Notes: generated by a model from the letters alone, not told the origin. A DNA stretch of 64,000 bases from Xylophilus sp. GW821-FHT01B05 (GCA_038961845.1 CP152408.1:992001-1056000), one strand, 5' to 3'. Shown: positions 27,166-36,126, numbered from the stretch's first letter. Numbers and translations: made by a program.

Positions 27166-27996
27166 TCAGCGCCCGGCCACCGCGCGCATCCAGCCCAGGC
27201 CATCGCTGGTGCCGCCCGGCACCGCGCCGCGCGCGGGCTTGTATTCGCAGCCGATCCAGCCGTCGAAGCCCAGGCTGTCGATCAGCGCGAACAGGTAGGG
27301 GTAGTTCAGTTCGCCCAGGTCGGGCTCATGGCGCTCGGGCACGCTGGCGATCTGCAGGTGGCTGACGCGGCCGGTGGGCAGGTACTGGCGCAGCTTGCTG
27401 GCCAGGTCGCCTTCGACGATCTGGCAGTGGTACAGGTCCATCTGCACCTTGAGGTTGGGTGCACCGACCTCGGCCAGCACGGCATGGGCCTCGTCCTGCC
27501 GGTTGAGAAAGTAGCCGGGCATGTCGCGGGTGTTGATGGGCTCTATCAGCACCTCGCGCCCCGCGGCTGCGGCGCCGGCTGCGGCCCAGCGCAGGTTGGC
27601 GACATAGGTGGTGTGCAGCGCCGCGCGGTCGGTGTCGGCGGGTACCAGGCCAGCCATCACGTGGATGCGTGGGCAGTCCAGTGCGTCGGCATAGGCCAGC
27701 GCATGGGCGAAGCCGGCGCGAAATTCCGCTTCGTGGCCGGGCAGGCAGGCGATGCCGCGCTCGGCGCGGCTCCATGCGCTGGCCACGTCATCGGCATCCG
27801 CCCCGCTGGGCGGTGCGTTGAACAGCACTTGCTGCAAGCCGTGGGCCTGCAGGCGCGCGGAAATCTCGCTGGCGGCGAAGGGGTAGGGGGCCAGGTATTC
27901 CACGGCGCGGAAACCGTCGCGCGCGGCGGCCTCGAAGCGGTCGAGAAAATCGAGTTCCTGGTACAGGAAGGACAGGTTGGCGGCAAAGCGGGGCAT
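27166..27996 (-). CDS. otnI: OtnI, 2-oxo-tetronate isomerase (hydroxypyruvate isomerase family)
   Basis: The 276-residue TIM-barrel protein of the Hyi family starts [14 protein letters not shown] and contains the catalytic-glutamate stretches [15 protein letters not shown] and GCEYKP, plus QMDLYHCQ. In the four-carbon acid sugar pathway described for erythronate and threonate, OtnI interconverts 2-oxo- and 3-oxo-tetronate so that the L-threonate branch can enter the OtnK step. Its neighbours otnC, otnK, denD and ltnD support that role over glyoxylate-pathway hydroxypyruvate isomerase. Confidence 0.9.
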   Translation of the reverse strand: MPRFAANLSFLYQELDFLDRFEAAARDGFRAVEYLAPYPFAASEISARLQAHGLQQVLFNAPPSGADADDVASAWSRAERGIACLPGHEAEFRAGFAHALAYADALDCPRIHVMAGLVPADTDRAALHTTYVANLRWAAAGAAAAGREVLIEPINTRDMPGYFLNRQDEAHAVLAEVGAPNLKVQMDLYHCQIVEGDLASKLRQYLPTGRVSHLQIASVPERHEPDLGELNYPYLFALIDSLGFDGWIGCEYKPARGAVPGGTSDGLGWMRAVAGR

Positions 27997-28014
27997 GGGG
28001 TTCTCGTGAGGGGT

Positions 28015-28677
28015 TTACCAGCGGGCGCCGAAGCTGCTGCGCAACTCGGCCAGTTGGGCGTCGTCCAGCGGCGCGGCGCGTTGGCCGTTCAACTGCCAGA
28101 GCCGGGCGGTTTCTTCCAGCTCTTCCAGCACGGCCATGGCGGCGGCGGGCGTGTCGTGCCAGACGTTCGGGCCCAGCCGCGCCAGCATGGCCGCGCGGAT
28201 CGGCGTGCCGCGCTCGCCGTAGCGGGTAATGGCCTCGGCCACGCGCTGGGCCGCTTCAGGTGCACCGGGGCGGTGGTAGGGAATGAGCGGCACATGGCCG
28301 ACCTTCATCACGAAGTAGGGTGTGAGCGCGGGCAGCAGCTCTGCATCGCTGCCGTGCAAGGTCAGTGCCACGCAGTGCGTGCTGTGGGTGTGGATCACGC
28401 AGGCCGTGTGCGCGTCGAACTTGCGCGCGGCCGCGTAGATGCGCGTGTGCAGCGCGATGGTCTTGCTGGCGCGGTCGCCGCCGGTCTGCTGGCCTTGCGC
28501 ATCGAGCCTTGCCAGGCGCGCCGGGTCGAGGAAGCCGAGGCACGCATCGGTCGGCGTGATGAGGAAGCCGTCGTCCAGCCGCACGCTGATGTTGCCGGCG
28601 GTGGCGTGCACGTAGCCGCGCTCGAACAGGCTGCGGCCGATGCGGCAGATTTCTTCTCGGGCTTGGGTTTCGTTCAT
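28015..28677 (-). CDS. otnC: OtnC, 3-oxo-tetronate 4-phosphate decarboxylase
   Basis: The 220-residue class II aldolase-fold zinc protein (YgbL-like) has ATAGNISVRL and IHTHSTHCVAL (two zinc histidines), with the third expected in IPYHRPG. In the pathway it decarboxylates 3-oxo-tetronate 4-phosphate to dihydroxyacetone phosphate. The start at 28677 (MNETQAREE) is chosen over an upstream in-frame start because it matches family N-termini. It follows otnK after a 161-base gap holding a strong palindrome. Confidence 0.92.
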   Translation of the reverse strand: MNETQAREEICRIGRSLFERGYVHATAGNISVRLDDGFLITPTDACLGFLDPARLARLDAQGQQTGGDRASKTIALHTRIYAAARKFDAHTACVIHTHSTHCVALTLHGSDAELLPALTPYFVMKVGHVPLIPYHRPGAPEAAQRVAEAITRYGERGTPIRAAMLARLGPNVWHDTPAAAMAVLEELEETARLWQLNGQRAAPLDDAQLAELRSSFGARW

Positions 28678-28716
28678 GTCGATTTCTTGTTGTGCGTTGT
28701 GTTGTGTTCGGGGCGT

Positions 28717-28745
28717 GTGCACAGAGCACCGGGTACTCTGTGCAC
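28717..28745. promoter_or_regulatory. 29-bp near-perfect palindrome between otnK and otnC
   Basis: Arms GTGCACAGAG (28717-28726) and CTCTGTGCAC (28736-28745) are exact complements, and the centre CACCGGGTA continues the symmetry except for one pair. It could act as an operator for internal control of otnC-otnI or as an mRNA hairpin modulating expression after otnK. There is no T-run on either side. Confidence 0.55.
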
Positions 28746-28838
28746 AGTAAGCGCCGTCATCGTGCCGGCCGATCAACCGCTGCGTCCATCGAGCACGCCG
28801 TCGGCGTGAGCGCGCGCCGAACTCAACGGCTGCGGATT

Positions 28839-30110
28839 TCATCCAAGCACTGTAAATGCCTTGGTAAAGAAGTCGTCACTGCCGAAGTTTCCGGACTTCA
28901 GCGCGATGTGCACACCTGCGCCCTGCGCGGCTTCGGCGCGCGCATGGCACCACGGCACGCCGGGGTCGATCTGCGGGCCGATCTGCATCTGTGCGATACC
29001 CAGCGCCTGCACGCATGCGCCCGAGGTTTCGCCGCCGGCCACCACCAGTTGATGCGCACCGCGTTCGACCAGGCCACGCGCGATGGCGGCGATGCTGCGT
29101 TCGACCATCGCGCCGGCCTCGTCCACGCCGAGGCGGCCCTGCACCGATTTCACGGCGCCCGCTTCGGCGGTGGAATAGACGAGTACCGGCCCCTTGTCGA
29201 GCAAGGGCGCGGCCCAGGCCAGCGCTTCGGCGGCGACGTCCACGCCCGCCGCGATGCGCAGCGGATCGATGGCCAGCGCCGCACCGCCGCGCTGGATGAA
29301 GTCGAGCACCTGGCGGTTGGTTGCGAGCGAACAACTGCCAGACACCACCGCCTTGTGGCCACCGGCCGCAGGCAATGCGCTGGCCTGCGACGAAGGCGCG
29401 AGGCCGAAGTTGGCCGGCAGGCCGATGGCCACTCCGGAGCCTGCCGTGAGCAAGGGCATCTTCGCGAGCGCCGGGCCCATGCGCAGCAGGTCGTCGTTCG
29501 ACACTGCATCGACGATAGCGATGGAGACGCCCTCGCTCTTCAACTGTGCAATGCGCTCATCGATGGCTGCCGCGCCGCGCGCCACTACCGTGTGATCGAT
29601 CAGCCCCACCTTGCGCTTGCACTGCGCCTGCAGCACGCGCACCAGGTTGGCGTCGGTCATGGGCGTGAGCGGGTGGTGCTGCATGCCGCTTTCGTTCAGC
29701 AGCACATCGCCCGCGAACAGGTAGCCCTTGAACACGGTGCGCTTGTTGTCGGGGAAGGCGGGCGTGGCGATGGTGAAGTCGCAGTTCAGTGCGTCCATCA
29801 GCGCCTCGGTCACGGGGCCGATGTTGCCCTGCGGCGTGCTGTCGAAGGTGGAGCAGTACTTGAAGTAGATCTGTTGTGCGCCCTGGGCCTGCAGCCAGCG
29901 CAGGGCTTCGAGTGATTGGGCGATGGCCTCAGCGGGCGCGATGGTGCGTGACTTGAGGGCGACGACGACGGCATCCACATCCGCATCCAGCGGCCTCTCG
30001 GGCACGCCTATGGTCTGCACCACGCGCATGCCCGCGCGCACCAGGTTGTTGGCCAGGTCAGTGGCCCCGGTGAAATCGTCGGCGATGCAGCCGAGCAGGA
30101 GTTTTGTCAT
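28839..30110 (-). CDS. otnK: OtnK, 3-oxo-tetronate kinase (DUF1537 family)
   Basis: The 423-residue cytoplasmic kinase (YgbK-like) phosphorylates 3-oxo-tetronate at C4. The N-terminal nucleotide motif LGCIADDFTGATDLAN, the substrate stretch YFKYCSTFDSTPQGNIGPV, and the C-terminal glycine-rich VAGGETSGACVQALG define the four-carbon acid sugar kinase family. Three bases separate it from denD, so the two are co-transcribed and probably co-translated. Confidence 0.95.
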   Translation of the reverse strand: MTKLLLGCIADDFTGATDLANNLVRAGMRVVQTIGVPERPLDADVDAVVVALKSRTIAPAEAIAQSLEALRWLQAQGAQQIYFKYCSTFDSTPQGNIGPVTEALMDALNCDFTIATPAFPDNKRTVFKGYLFAGDVLLNESGMQHHPLTPMTDANLVRVLQAQCKRKVGLIDHTVVARGAAAIDERIAQLKSEGVSIAIVDAVSNDDLLRMGPALAKMPLLTAGSGVAIGLPANFGLAPSSQASALPAAGGHKAVVSGSCSLATNRQVLDFIQRGGAALAIDPLRIAAGVDVAAEALAWAAPLLDKGPVLVYSTAEAGAVKSVQGRLGVDEAGAMVERSIAAIARGLVERGAHQLVVAGGETSGACVQALGIAQMQIGPQIDPGVPWCHARAEAAQGAGVHIALKSGNFGSDDFFTKAFTVLG

Positions 30111-30113
30111 GGC

Positions 30114-31127
30114 TCAGCCCTTCACCGGCAGCTTCACGGCCGGCGCGTTCTCGCGCACGTAGTCGCGCAGGATGGCGTCAAAGCTCGCGTCGGCCCTCAG
30201 GCCCAGGGCCTCGGCGCGCGCCGCGTGGATGCGGCTGGGCCAACTGGTGATGATCTTCGCAATGGCGGCGTCGGGTTCCCAGTCGATCAGGCTGGCGGCC
30301 TCTTGGCCCGCGATGCGCTCAAGTGCCTGCGCCATCTCGCGCACCGTGGTCGTCAGCGCGGGCAGGTTGATGGCGGTGCGTGCACCCCATTCGGTGGCGC
30401 TGGCGGTGGCTGCACGGATCAGGCCTGCGACCGTGTTGCCGGGCGAGGCCAGCGCTACCGGCGTGTCGGGCGGCACCGGGCAGCGCGTGCGTACGCCCGC
30501 CAGCGGCTCGCGCAGCATGCCGCTCAGAAAGCTGGAGGCCGCGCCATTGGGCCGGCCCGGGCGCACCGACACCGTCATGAGCCGCACGTTGCGGCCCTGC
30601 ACAAAACCCTTGCGCGTGAAATCGGCCACCAGTTGTTCGCCGATGAATTTCTGGATGCCGTAGCTGTTCTGCGGTGTCGGCAGCGTGGTGTCTTCGATCA
30701 CGGCGGGCAGGCGCTGCTCGGGCGAATCGCCAAACACCGCGACCGAGCTGGAGAACACGAACACCGGCGCCTGGCCCGCGCGCCGCGCGGCTTCGAGCAG
30801 GCCGCGCGTGGCGTCGAGGTTGCTGCGCATGCCAAGGTCGAAGTCGGCCTCGCACTCGCCGCTGACGGCGGCCGCAAGGTGGAACACCAGCGCGGTGCCG
30901 GCCGCTGGAAGCTGGCCAGCATCGATCAGCGCGTTGAGGTCGCCGGCCACGAAGGCGATGCGCGGGTCTGCCGCCAGGTCATCGGGCGGCGGGGCGCGGT
31001 CGGCCAGCGTGATGCGCGTGATCGGCAGCGCCGGCGCGCCGCACAGCGACAGCGTGCCCTGTGCCAGCAGGCTGCGCGCCAGGCGCACGCCGAGGAAGCC
31101 GCAGCCTCCGGTGATGAGGATGTCCAT
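30114..31127 (-). CDS. denD: DenD, D-erythronate 2-dehydrogenase (extended SDR)
   Basis: The 337-residue NAD-dependent epimerase/dehydratase-family enzyme has the Rossmann motif ITGGCGFLG at residues 5-13 and the catalytic YGIQK (Tyr-x3-Lys) pair. It oxidises D-erythronate to the 2-oxo acid in the first step of the D-erythronate branch. Assignment rests on fold plus direct linkage to otnK, otnC, otnI and ltnD; a related sugar-acid substrate is possible. Confidence 0.88.
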   Translation of the reverse strand: MDILITGGCGFLGVRLARSLLAQGTLSLCGAPALPITRITLADRAPPPDDLAADPRIAFVAGDLNALIDAGQLPAAGTALVFHLAAAVSGECEADFDLGMRSNLDATRGLLEAARRAGQAPVFVFSSSVAVFGDSPEQRLPAVIEDTTLPTPQNSYGIQKFIGEQLVADFTRKGFVQGRNVRLMTVSVRPGRPNGAASSFLSGMLREPLAGVRTRCPVPPDTPVALASPGNTVAGLIRAATASATEWGARTAINLPALTTTVREMAQALERIAGQEAASLIDWEPDAAIAKIITSWPSRIHAARAEALGLRADASFDAILRDYVRENAPAVKLPVKG

Positions 31128-31137
31128 GGGTGCTCCT

Positions 31138-32037
31138 TCAGGCCTTCTGTGGCAGCTCGATGCCCGGGAAGATCTTGATCACGGCGCTGTCGTCCTCGCG
31201 CGCAAAACCGGCGGTGGACGCCTGCATGAACATCTGGTGCGCGGTCGACGACAGCGGCAGCGGGAACTTGCTGGAGCGTGCCATGTCCAGCACCAGGCCC
31301 AGGTCCTTCACGAAGATATCCACCGCCGACAGCGGCGTGTAGTCGCCAGCCAGCACGTGGGCCATGCGGTTCTCGAACATCCAGCTGTTGCCCGCGCTGT
31401 GGGTGATGACCTCGTACAGCGCAGCGGGCTCCACGCCTTCGCGCAGGCCCAGCGCCATGGCCTCGGCTGCGGCGGCAATGTGCACGCCGGCCAGCAACTG
31501 GTTGATGACCTTGACCTTGCTGCCCGCGCCAGCCTGGTCGCCCAGGCGGTAGACCTTGGCGGCCATGGCGTCGAGCACCGCGCCGGCCTGCGCGTAGGCG
31601 GCGGGCGTGCCCGAAGTCATCATCGTCATCTCGCCGCTGGCGGCCTTGGCGGCGCCGCCAGAGATGGGCGCGTCGAGGTACAAAATGCCCAGCGCGGCGA
31701 GCCGGGCCTCCAGCGCCACCGACCAGGCCGGATCAACCGTGGAGCACATCACGAACACGCTGCCCGGTTGCATGGCCGCCGCGCAGCCCTGCTCGCCAAA
31801 CAGCACGGCCTCGGTCTGCGCCGCGTTCACCACCACCGACACCACCACCGCGCAGCCCGCGGCCAGTTCCGCGGGCGACGCGCAGGCCGTGCCGCCGTCA
31901 CGCGCAAAGGCCTCGGCGGCTTCGGTGCGCACGTCGAACACGCGCACGGCATGGCCGGCGCGCCGCAGCGACCGCGCCATGCCCGCGCCCATGGCGCCCA
32001 GGCCTATCAGTCCAATGGTGGGAAGAGGGGCAGTCAT
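31138..32037 (-). CDS. ltnD: LtnD, L-threonate dehydrogenase (beta-hydroxyacid dehydrogenase family)
   Basis: The 299-residue enzyme belongs to the 6-phosphogluconate/3-hydroxyisobutyrate dehydrogenase group. It has the NAD motif GLIGLGAMGAGMA at residues 9-21, the substrate loop DAPISGGAAKA, and the catalytic lysine in SKVKVINQLL. In this setting it oxidises L-threonate to 2-oxo-tetronate, which OtnI isomerises for OtnK. Ten bases separate it from denD. Confidence 0.9.
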   Translation of the reverse strand: MTAPLPTIGLIGLGAMGAGMARSLRRAGHAVRVFDVRTEAAEAFARDGGTACASPAELAAGCAVVVSVVVNAAQTEAVLFGEQGCAAAMQPGSVFVMCSTVDPAWSVALEARLAALGILYLDAPISGGAAKAASGEMTMMTSGTPAAYAQAGAVLDAMAAKVYRLGDQAGAGSKVKVINQLLAGVHIAAAAEAMALGLREGVEPAALYEVITHSAGNSWMFENRMAHVLAGDYTPLSAVDIFVKDLGLVLDMARSSKFPLPLSSTAHQMFMQASTAGFAREDDSAVIKIFPGIELPQKA

Positions 32038-32085
32038 GCAGGAAATCCTTGGAAACGATACAGAAAGAGAAGCGGGCGCCGCAGC

Positions 32086-33399
32086 TTAGCGATTGACCAG
32101 TTGCCGGGGCGTCAGCCACACCAGCAGGGCGCCGACCAGCAGCGAGGCTGCCAGCACATACATGCCGATCTGCGTGCTGCCGGTGGCGTCCTTGAGGTAG
32201 CCAATCAGGTAGGGGCTCACAAAGCCGGCCAGGTTGCCGACCGAATTGATCGCCGCGATGCCGGCTGCCGCTGCGGTGCCCGACAGGAAGGCGGTAGGCA
32301 GCGACCAGAAGAGCGGCGCGCAGGTCAGCACGCCGGCCGCGGCCAGCGACAGGAACAGCAGCGAAATGGCGGTGTTGTGCGAGAACGAAGCCGCTGCGGT
32401 GAAACCCACCGCGCCCATCAGCGCAGGGATGATCAGGTGCCAGCGGCGCTCGCGCCGCTGGTCGGCGCTGCGGCCGAACAGGTTCATGGCCACGATGGCG
32501 CAAATGAACGGAATCGCGCTCAGCAGGCCGATCTGCAGGTTGCCGGTCACACCGGTGGCCTTCACCAGCGTGGGCAGCCAGAAGGTCAACGCGTACTGGC
32601 CCATGACAAAGGCGAAGTAGATGGCCGCCATCCACCAGATGCGGCTGTCGCGGAACACGCCCATGACCGAGTGCGGGCCCTTCTTGCCGTGCTGCTGGTC
32701 GAGCTCGATCTCGCGGGCCAGCAGGCGCTTTTCGTCGGCGTCCAGCCATTTGGCCTGCTGGATGCTGTTGTCCAGGTAGAACAGCACCACCACGCCGATC
32801 AGCAGCGCCGGGGCGGCCTCGATCAGGAACATCCACTGCCAGCCGCTGAGCGCACCGGTGCCGTGGAAGGCATCCATGATCCAGCCCGACAAGGGGTTGC
32901 CGAAGATGCCCGCCACCGGTATGGCCGACATGAACACCGCGATGATCCGGGCGCGCCGGTGGGCCGGGTACCAGTAGGTCAGGTAGAGGATCACGCCAGG
33001 GTAGAAGCCGGCCTCGGCCGCGCCCAGCAGGAAGCGCAGGATATAGAAGCTGGTGGGCGTCTTCACGAACATGAAGCAGGCCGACAGCAGGCCCCAGGTG
33101 ATCATGATCCGCGCGATCCAGATGCGCGCGCCGACCTTGGTCATCAGCAGGTTGCTGGGCACCTCGAACAAAAAGTAGCCCAGGAAGAAGATACCGGCGC
33201 CAAGCCCGAACACCGTCTCGCTGAAGGCCAGGTCCTGCGCCATCTGCAGCTTGGCGAAGCCCACGTTCACCCGGTCCAGGTAGGCGATCACGTAGCACAG
33301 CATCAGGAAGGGCACGATGCGCCAGAACACCTTGCCGTAGGCACGCCGTGCCAGATCGTGGTCGCCAGCGGGGATGCCGGCCAGGATGGAGGAGGTCAT
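32086..33399 (-). CDS. MFS transporter, anion:cation symporter type
   Basis: The 437-residue protein predicts twelve membrane helices and carries family signatures YLDRVNVGFAKLQM in the first helix region and FFLGYFLFEVPSN in the second. This branch of the major facilitator superfamily imports sugar acids such as glucarate, galactonate, phthalate or tartrate with protons. At the head of the otn operon it is the likely importer of erythronate or threonate. Start 33399 is taken because it gives the common N-terminus with a short cytoplasmic leader. Confidence 0.92.
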   Translation of the reverse strand: MTSSILAGIPAGDHDLARRAYGKVFWRIVPFLMLCYVIAYLDRVNVGFAKLQMAQDLAFSETVFGLGAGIFFLGYFLFEVPSNLLMTKVGARIWIARIMITWGLLSACFMFVKTPTSFYILRFLLGAAEAGFYPGVILYLTYWYPAHRRARIIAVFMSAIPVAGIFGNPLSGWIMDAFHGTGALSGWQWMFLIEAAPALLIGVVVLFYLDNSIQQAKWLDADEKRLLAREIELDQQHGKKGPHSVMGVFRDSRIWWMAAIYFAFVMGQYALTFWLPTLVKATGVTGNLQIGLLSAIPFICAIVAMNLFGRSADQRRERRWHLIIPALMGAVGFTAAASFSHNTAISLLFLSLAAAGVLTCAPLFWSLPTAFLSGTAAAAGIAAINSVGNLAGFVSPYLIGYLKDATGSTQIGMYVLAASLLVGALLVWLTPRQLVNR

Positions 33400-33547
33400 G
33401 CGTTGTCTCTTTAGGTGGTTTTGGGGTGATGCATTTGCCGCGCGGTGCCAGGCCATGTGGCGCTGAACGTGGACACCCGCCCATGGCGTTTGCGCCGGCA
33501 TTGCCTATGGCCCGCGCCGTCGACGCAATCTCTATAAATTCCTATAG

Positions 33548-33561
33548 TGATGTGGTCATCA
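33548..33561. promoter_or_regulatory. Candidate operator TGATGTGGTCATCA before the MFS-ltnD-otn operon
   Basis: A 14-bp sequence with arms TGATG and CATCA around TGGT lies in the AT-rich part of the GntR/MFS gap, next to a second symmetric element CTATAAATTCCTATAG (33532-33547). It is the best candidate for the operon promoter/operator controlled by the GntR regulator. The rest of the 306-base gap shows nothing else. Confidence 0.4.
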
Positions 33562-33705
33562 TACAAATTTAGGCGTAAAAATGACCTGCGGGTTTTCCCG
33601 GTAGTGGTGGTGTTGGCGGGGCTGACGGCGTGGCGCCGGCCGTGGCACTGCCCCTGGCCGCCCGGATGCAGTCAGGCCTGGGCGCCGCCGCCCCAAAGGG
33701 AGAAA

Positions 33706-34482
33706 TCAGCCGCCGGGTGGGCGGGTGGTCAAGGCGCGGGCCAGGGCTTCACCCTCTTGTGACCAAAACGCCGGGTCGGCCTGCTCTATGCGCTGTATGG
33801 CGTTGCGCATGTGCTGGGCGGCGGCCTCGCGCGCCAGCTCGGGCTCGCGGTCGGCGATGGCCTGCACGATCTGCGCGTGCTCTTCGCTTACCGCGCGGGC
33901 AAAGTCCACGCGCCGCGCCTCGTTGGCGCGCGTGACCCGGGTGGCGCCGTGCAGGAACTGGCCCAGGTAGTCCAGCGTGCCCATCAGGAAGGGGTTGCGC
34001 GCCGCCTCGGCAATGGCGCGGTGAAAGCGCACGTCCTCGTCCACGCCGTCCTTGCCGGCGGCCACGGCCTTGTTCAGCGCGGCGATGCAGCGCCGGATCT
34101 CCTGCAGGTCGGCCGCGCTGCGGCGTTCTGCCGCCAGGGCCGCCACCTCGGATTCGAGCGCGCGGCGCACCTCCACCATCTGCACCACGGCTTCGCGCGA
34201 GCTGGCATGGCGGGCATCGAAGTTCAGCGGCTGGAAGCCCGCTGCCTGTACATAGACGCCGCTGCCCTGGCGCGACTCCACCAGGCCCAGCGACTTCAGC
34301 CGCGACACAGCCTCGCGCACCACCGTGCGGCTCACGCCGAACTGCTCGGCCAGCGCCACCTCGGTCGGCAGGCGCTCGCCAGCGGCGATGCGGCCCGCCT
34401 GCACCTCGGCCGCCAGCGCGTCGGCCACCCGGTCGGACAGGCGCGCGCCGGGTACAAGAGACTGAAAGCGGGAAACGGTCAT
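33706..34482 (-). CDS. GntR/FadR-family regulator of the tetronate operon
   Basis: The 258-residue protein has an N-terminal winged helix (about residues 16-80; LAEQFGVSRTVVREAVSRLKSLGLVESRQGSGVYV) and an FCD ligand domain with RFHRAIAEAARNPF and EHAQIVQAIAD. It precedes the MFS/ltnD/denD/otn genes on the same strand and probably represses them until a four-carbon acid binds. The start at 34482 is chosen because upstream sequence belongs to a dispersed element and would give a non-homologous extension. Confidence 0.92.
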   Translation of the reverse strand: MTVSRFQSLVPGARLSDRVADALAAEVQAGRIAAGERLPTEVALAEQFGVSRTVVREAVSRLKSLGLVESRQGSGVYVQAAGFQPLNFDARHASSREAVVQMVEVRRALESEVAALAAERRSAADLQEIRRCIAALNKAVAAGKDGVDEDVRFHRAIAEAARNPFLMGTLDYLGQFLHGATRVTRANEARRVDFARAVSEEHAQIVQAIADREPELAREAAAQHMRNAIQRIEQADPAFWSQEGEALARALTTRPPGG

Positions 34483-34490
34483 ACGGTATG
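34480..34490. promoter_or_regulatory. Palindrome CATACGGTATG over the GntR start codon
   Basis: An 11-bp perfect palindrome (one central base) overlaps the ATG of the regulator at 34482. Its placement would let a bound protein block initiation, so autoregulation is plausible. No experimental consensus for this regulator is known to me. Confidence 0.35.
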
Positions 34491-34529
34491 GGGCTCGAAA
34501 TTCATCGTACGACTCTACCCCGGTCACGG

Positions 34530-34811
34530 GCCCTAAAACGCATCGCTTTCGAGGTCTTGTGATCTGCTCAGTAGTTCTCGTGTCTTGCTGACGGCGGGAG
34601 CCGGGCCAAGCGCAGCGATGGCCCGTGTGGTTGCCCCGCAGCGAAGCGCAGGGGACGCAGCACGTGGGGTCGCCTTCTCTTTGGTGACTTTCTCTTGGCG
34701 ACCACAAGAGAAAGTTACTCGCCCGCCGGGGCGAACTCCCGGCACCCGCCGCCTGCAAGGCAAGGAGCGCAGGGATATCTCAAAGACCTTGAAAGGGATG
34801 GCCCTAAAACG
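34530..34811. mobile_element. 260-bp MITE-like element flanked by 11-bp direct repeats
   Basis: The direct repeat GCCCTAAAACG occurs at 34530-34540 and 34801-34811. Between them the element (34541-34800) starts CATCGCTTTCGAGGTCTT and ends with an imperfect inverted copy (16 of 18 match, 34783-34800). Inside lies an 11-bp perfect stem ACTTTCTCTTG/CAAGAGAAAGT (34687-34715). The right direct repeat contains the sulfatase stop codon. No transposase is present; open frames across it are low-complexity and I consider them non-coding. Confidence 0.65.
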
Positions 34812-36126
34812 TCGCCTGCGGCAGATCCTTGGTGGTGAAAACCAGCGATACCTTGGAGTCGTCCGGGATCGGTGGCAGGGTGGCATCCCAGGCATCCCAG
34901 GCGGCACGCAGCTCGGCCAGGCGCGCGGGCTCGCGCTCGCGCAGGTTGGCGCGCTCGCGCGGGTCCTCTGCAACGTTGAAGAGATATTCCACGCCCTCCA
35001 CCTGCAGGTACTTCCAGTCGCCGCGCACCAGCGCGCGCTGGGCCCGGTGCTTCATGCGCCAGCACAGGTCGCGCTCGGGCATCCACTGCGGCTCGGCCAG
35101 CAGCGGCAGCAGGCTGTGGCCGTCCAGCGGGTAGTCGGCGGCGGCCTGTGCGCCTGCGGCTTCCAGGAAGGTGGCGGTCCAGTCCATGGTCAGGTTGGGC
35201 GTGTCGCTGACGCCGCCAGCGGCGATGCGCGCCGGCCAGCGCGCCACCAATGGCACGCGTATGCCGCCTTCCAGCAAATCCATCTTCTGGCCGACGAAGG
35301 GCCAGTTGTTGGAGAAGCGCTCGCCGCCGTTGTCGCTGGTAAATACCACCAGCGTGTTGTCGGCCAGGCCTTTCTTCTCCAATGCATCCAGCACCCAGCC
35401 AATGCCCTCGTCCATGTGGTGGATCATGCGTTGGTAGATAGCGAGCGAGCCGCCGTCGGTGTGCTTGCCAAAGCCGCCAATGCGCAGGGATTCTTCCCGG
35501 TCGTCGCGCGTGAGCCAGGGCCAGTGCGGTGCGCTGTAGTGCAGGCTCAGCAGAAAGGGCTTGTCGGCGGATTGGCGCTCGACGAAGTCGGCCGCGCGGC
35601 GGCTCAGCAGGTCGGTGAGGTAGCCGTCTTCCTCGATCGCGGTCTCGTTCTCCCAGAAATCCGGCCGGCCGCGCGGGTCGCAATGGGCAAAGTAGTCGGC
35701 ACCGCCTGCATGGAAACCATAGAACTCGTCGTAGCCCGACTTGCGCGGGCCGAAATGCGGCGGGTAACCCAGGTGCCACTTGCCCACCAGCGCCGTGGCG
35801 TAGCCGGCTGCGCGCAGCAGGGAGGGGAGCGTGGGGTGCTCTGGCGGCAGGCCCAGGATCTTGTCGCCATGGGCGCTGGCCAGCGGCTCTTCCGCCGCGC
35901 CGCGCAGCCGGTACTGCCAGCGGCCGGTGATCAGCGCAAAGCGCGTGGGCGAGCACACCGCCGAATTGGAATAGCCGCGCGTAAAGCGCAGCCCGTCCGC
36001 CGCCAGTTGGTCCAGCCGGGGGGACACATCGACCGGCTGGCTCAGCGCATCGCGTGCGCCAGTACAGCCCAGGTCGGCATAGCCGATGTCATCGGCCAGG
36101 ATGAAGATCAGATTGGGTCTTTGCAT
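34804..36126 (-). CDS. Sulfatase-family hydrolase
   Basis: The 440-residue protein is an alkaline-phosphatase-fold sulfatase. The metal-binding ADD is at residues 11-13 (NLIFILADDIGYADLG), the formylglycine motif is CSPTR at 58-62, and further metal and active-site pieces are GKWHLG, HYSAPHWPW and TSDNGG. It lacks a signal peptide, so it may act in the cytoplasm on a small sulfate ester. No sulfatase-modifying enzyme is in the window. It is divergent from the repeat-protein operon and shares its upstream region. Confidence 0.93.
   Translation of the reverse strand: MQRPNLIFILADDIGYADLGCTGARDALSQPVDVSPRLDQLAADGLRFTRGYSNSAVCSPTRFALITGRWQYRLRGAAEEPLASAHGDKILGLPPEHPTLPSLLRAAGYATALVGKWHLGYPPHFGPRKSGYDEFYGFHAGGADYFAHCDPRGRPDFWENETAIEEDGYLTDLLSRRAADFVERQSADKPFLLSLHYSAPHWPWLTRDDREESLRIGGFGKHTDGGSLAIYQRMIHHMDEGIGWVLDALEKKGLADNTLVVFTSDNGGERFSNNWPFVGQKMDLLEGGIRVPLVARWPARIAAGGVSDTPNLTMDWTATFLEAAGAQAAADYPLDGHSLLPLLAEPQWMPERDLCWRMKHRAQRALVRGDWKYLQVEGVEYLFNVAEDPRERANLREREPARLAELRAAWDAWDATLPPIPDDSKVSLVFTTKDLPQATF

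Noticed and set aside
30685..33414. + strand reading frame of 909 codons opposite denD, ltnD and the MFS gene
   Set aside because: Same artefact: His/Gln/Arg-rich composition and opposite to three recognised genes.
34483..34758. N-terminal extension of the GntR regulator
   Set aside because: The frame stays open through the dispersed element, but the encoded residues are not part of any regulator and the element has its own terminal repeats. The start at 34482 is retained.
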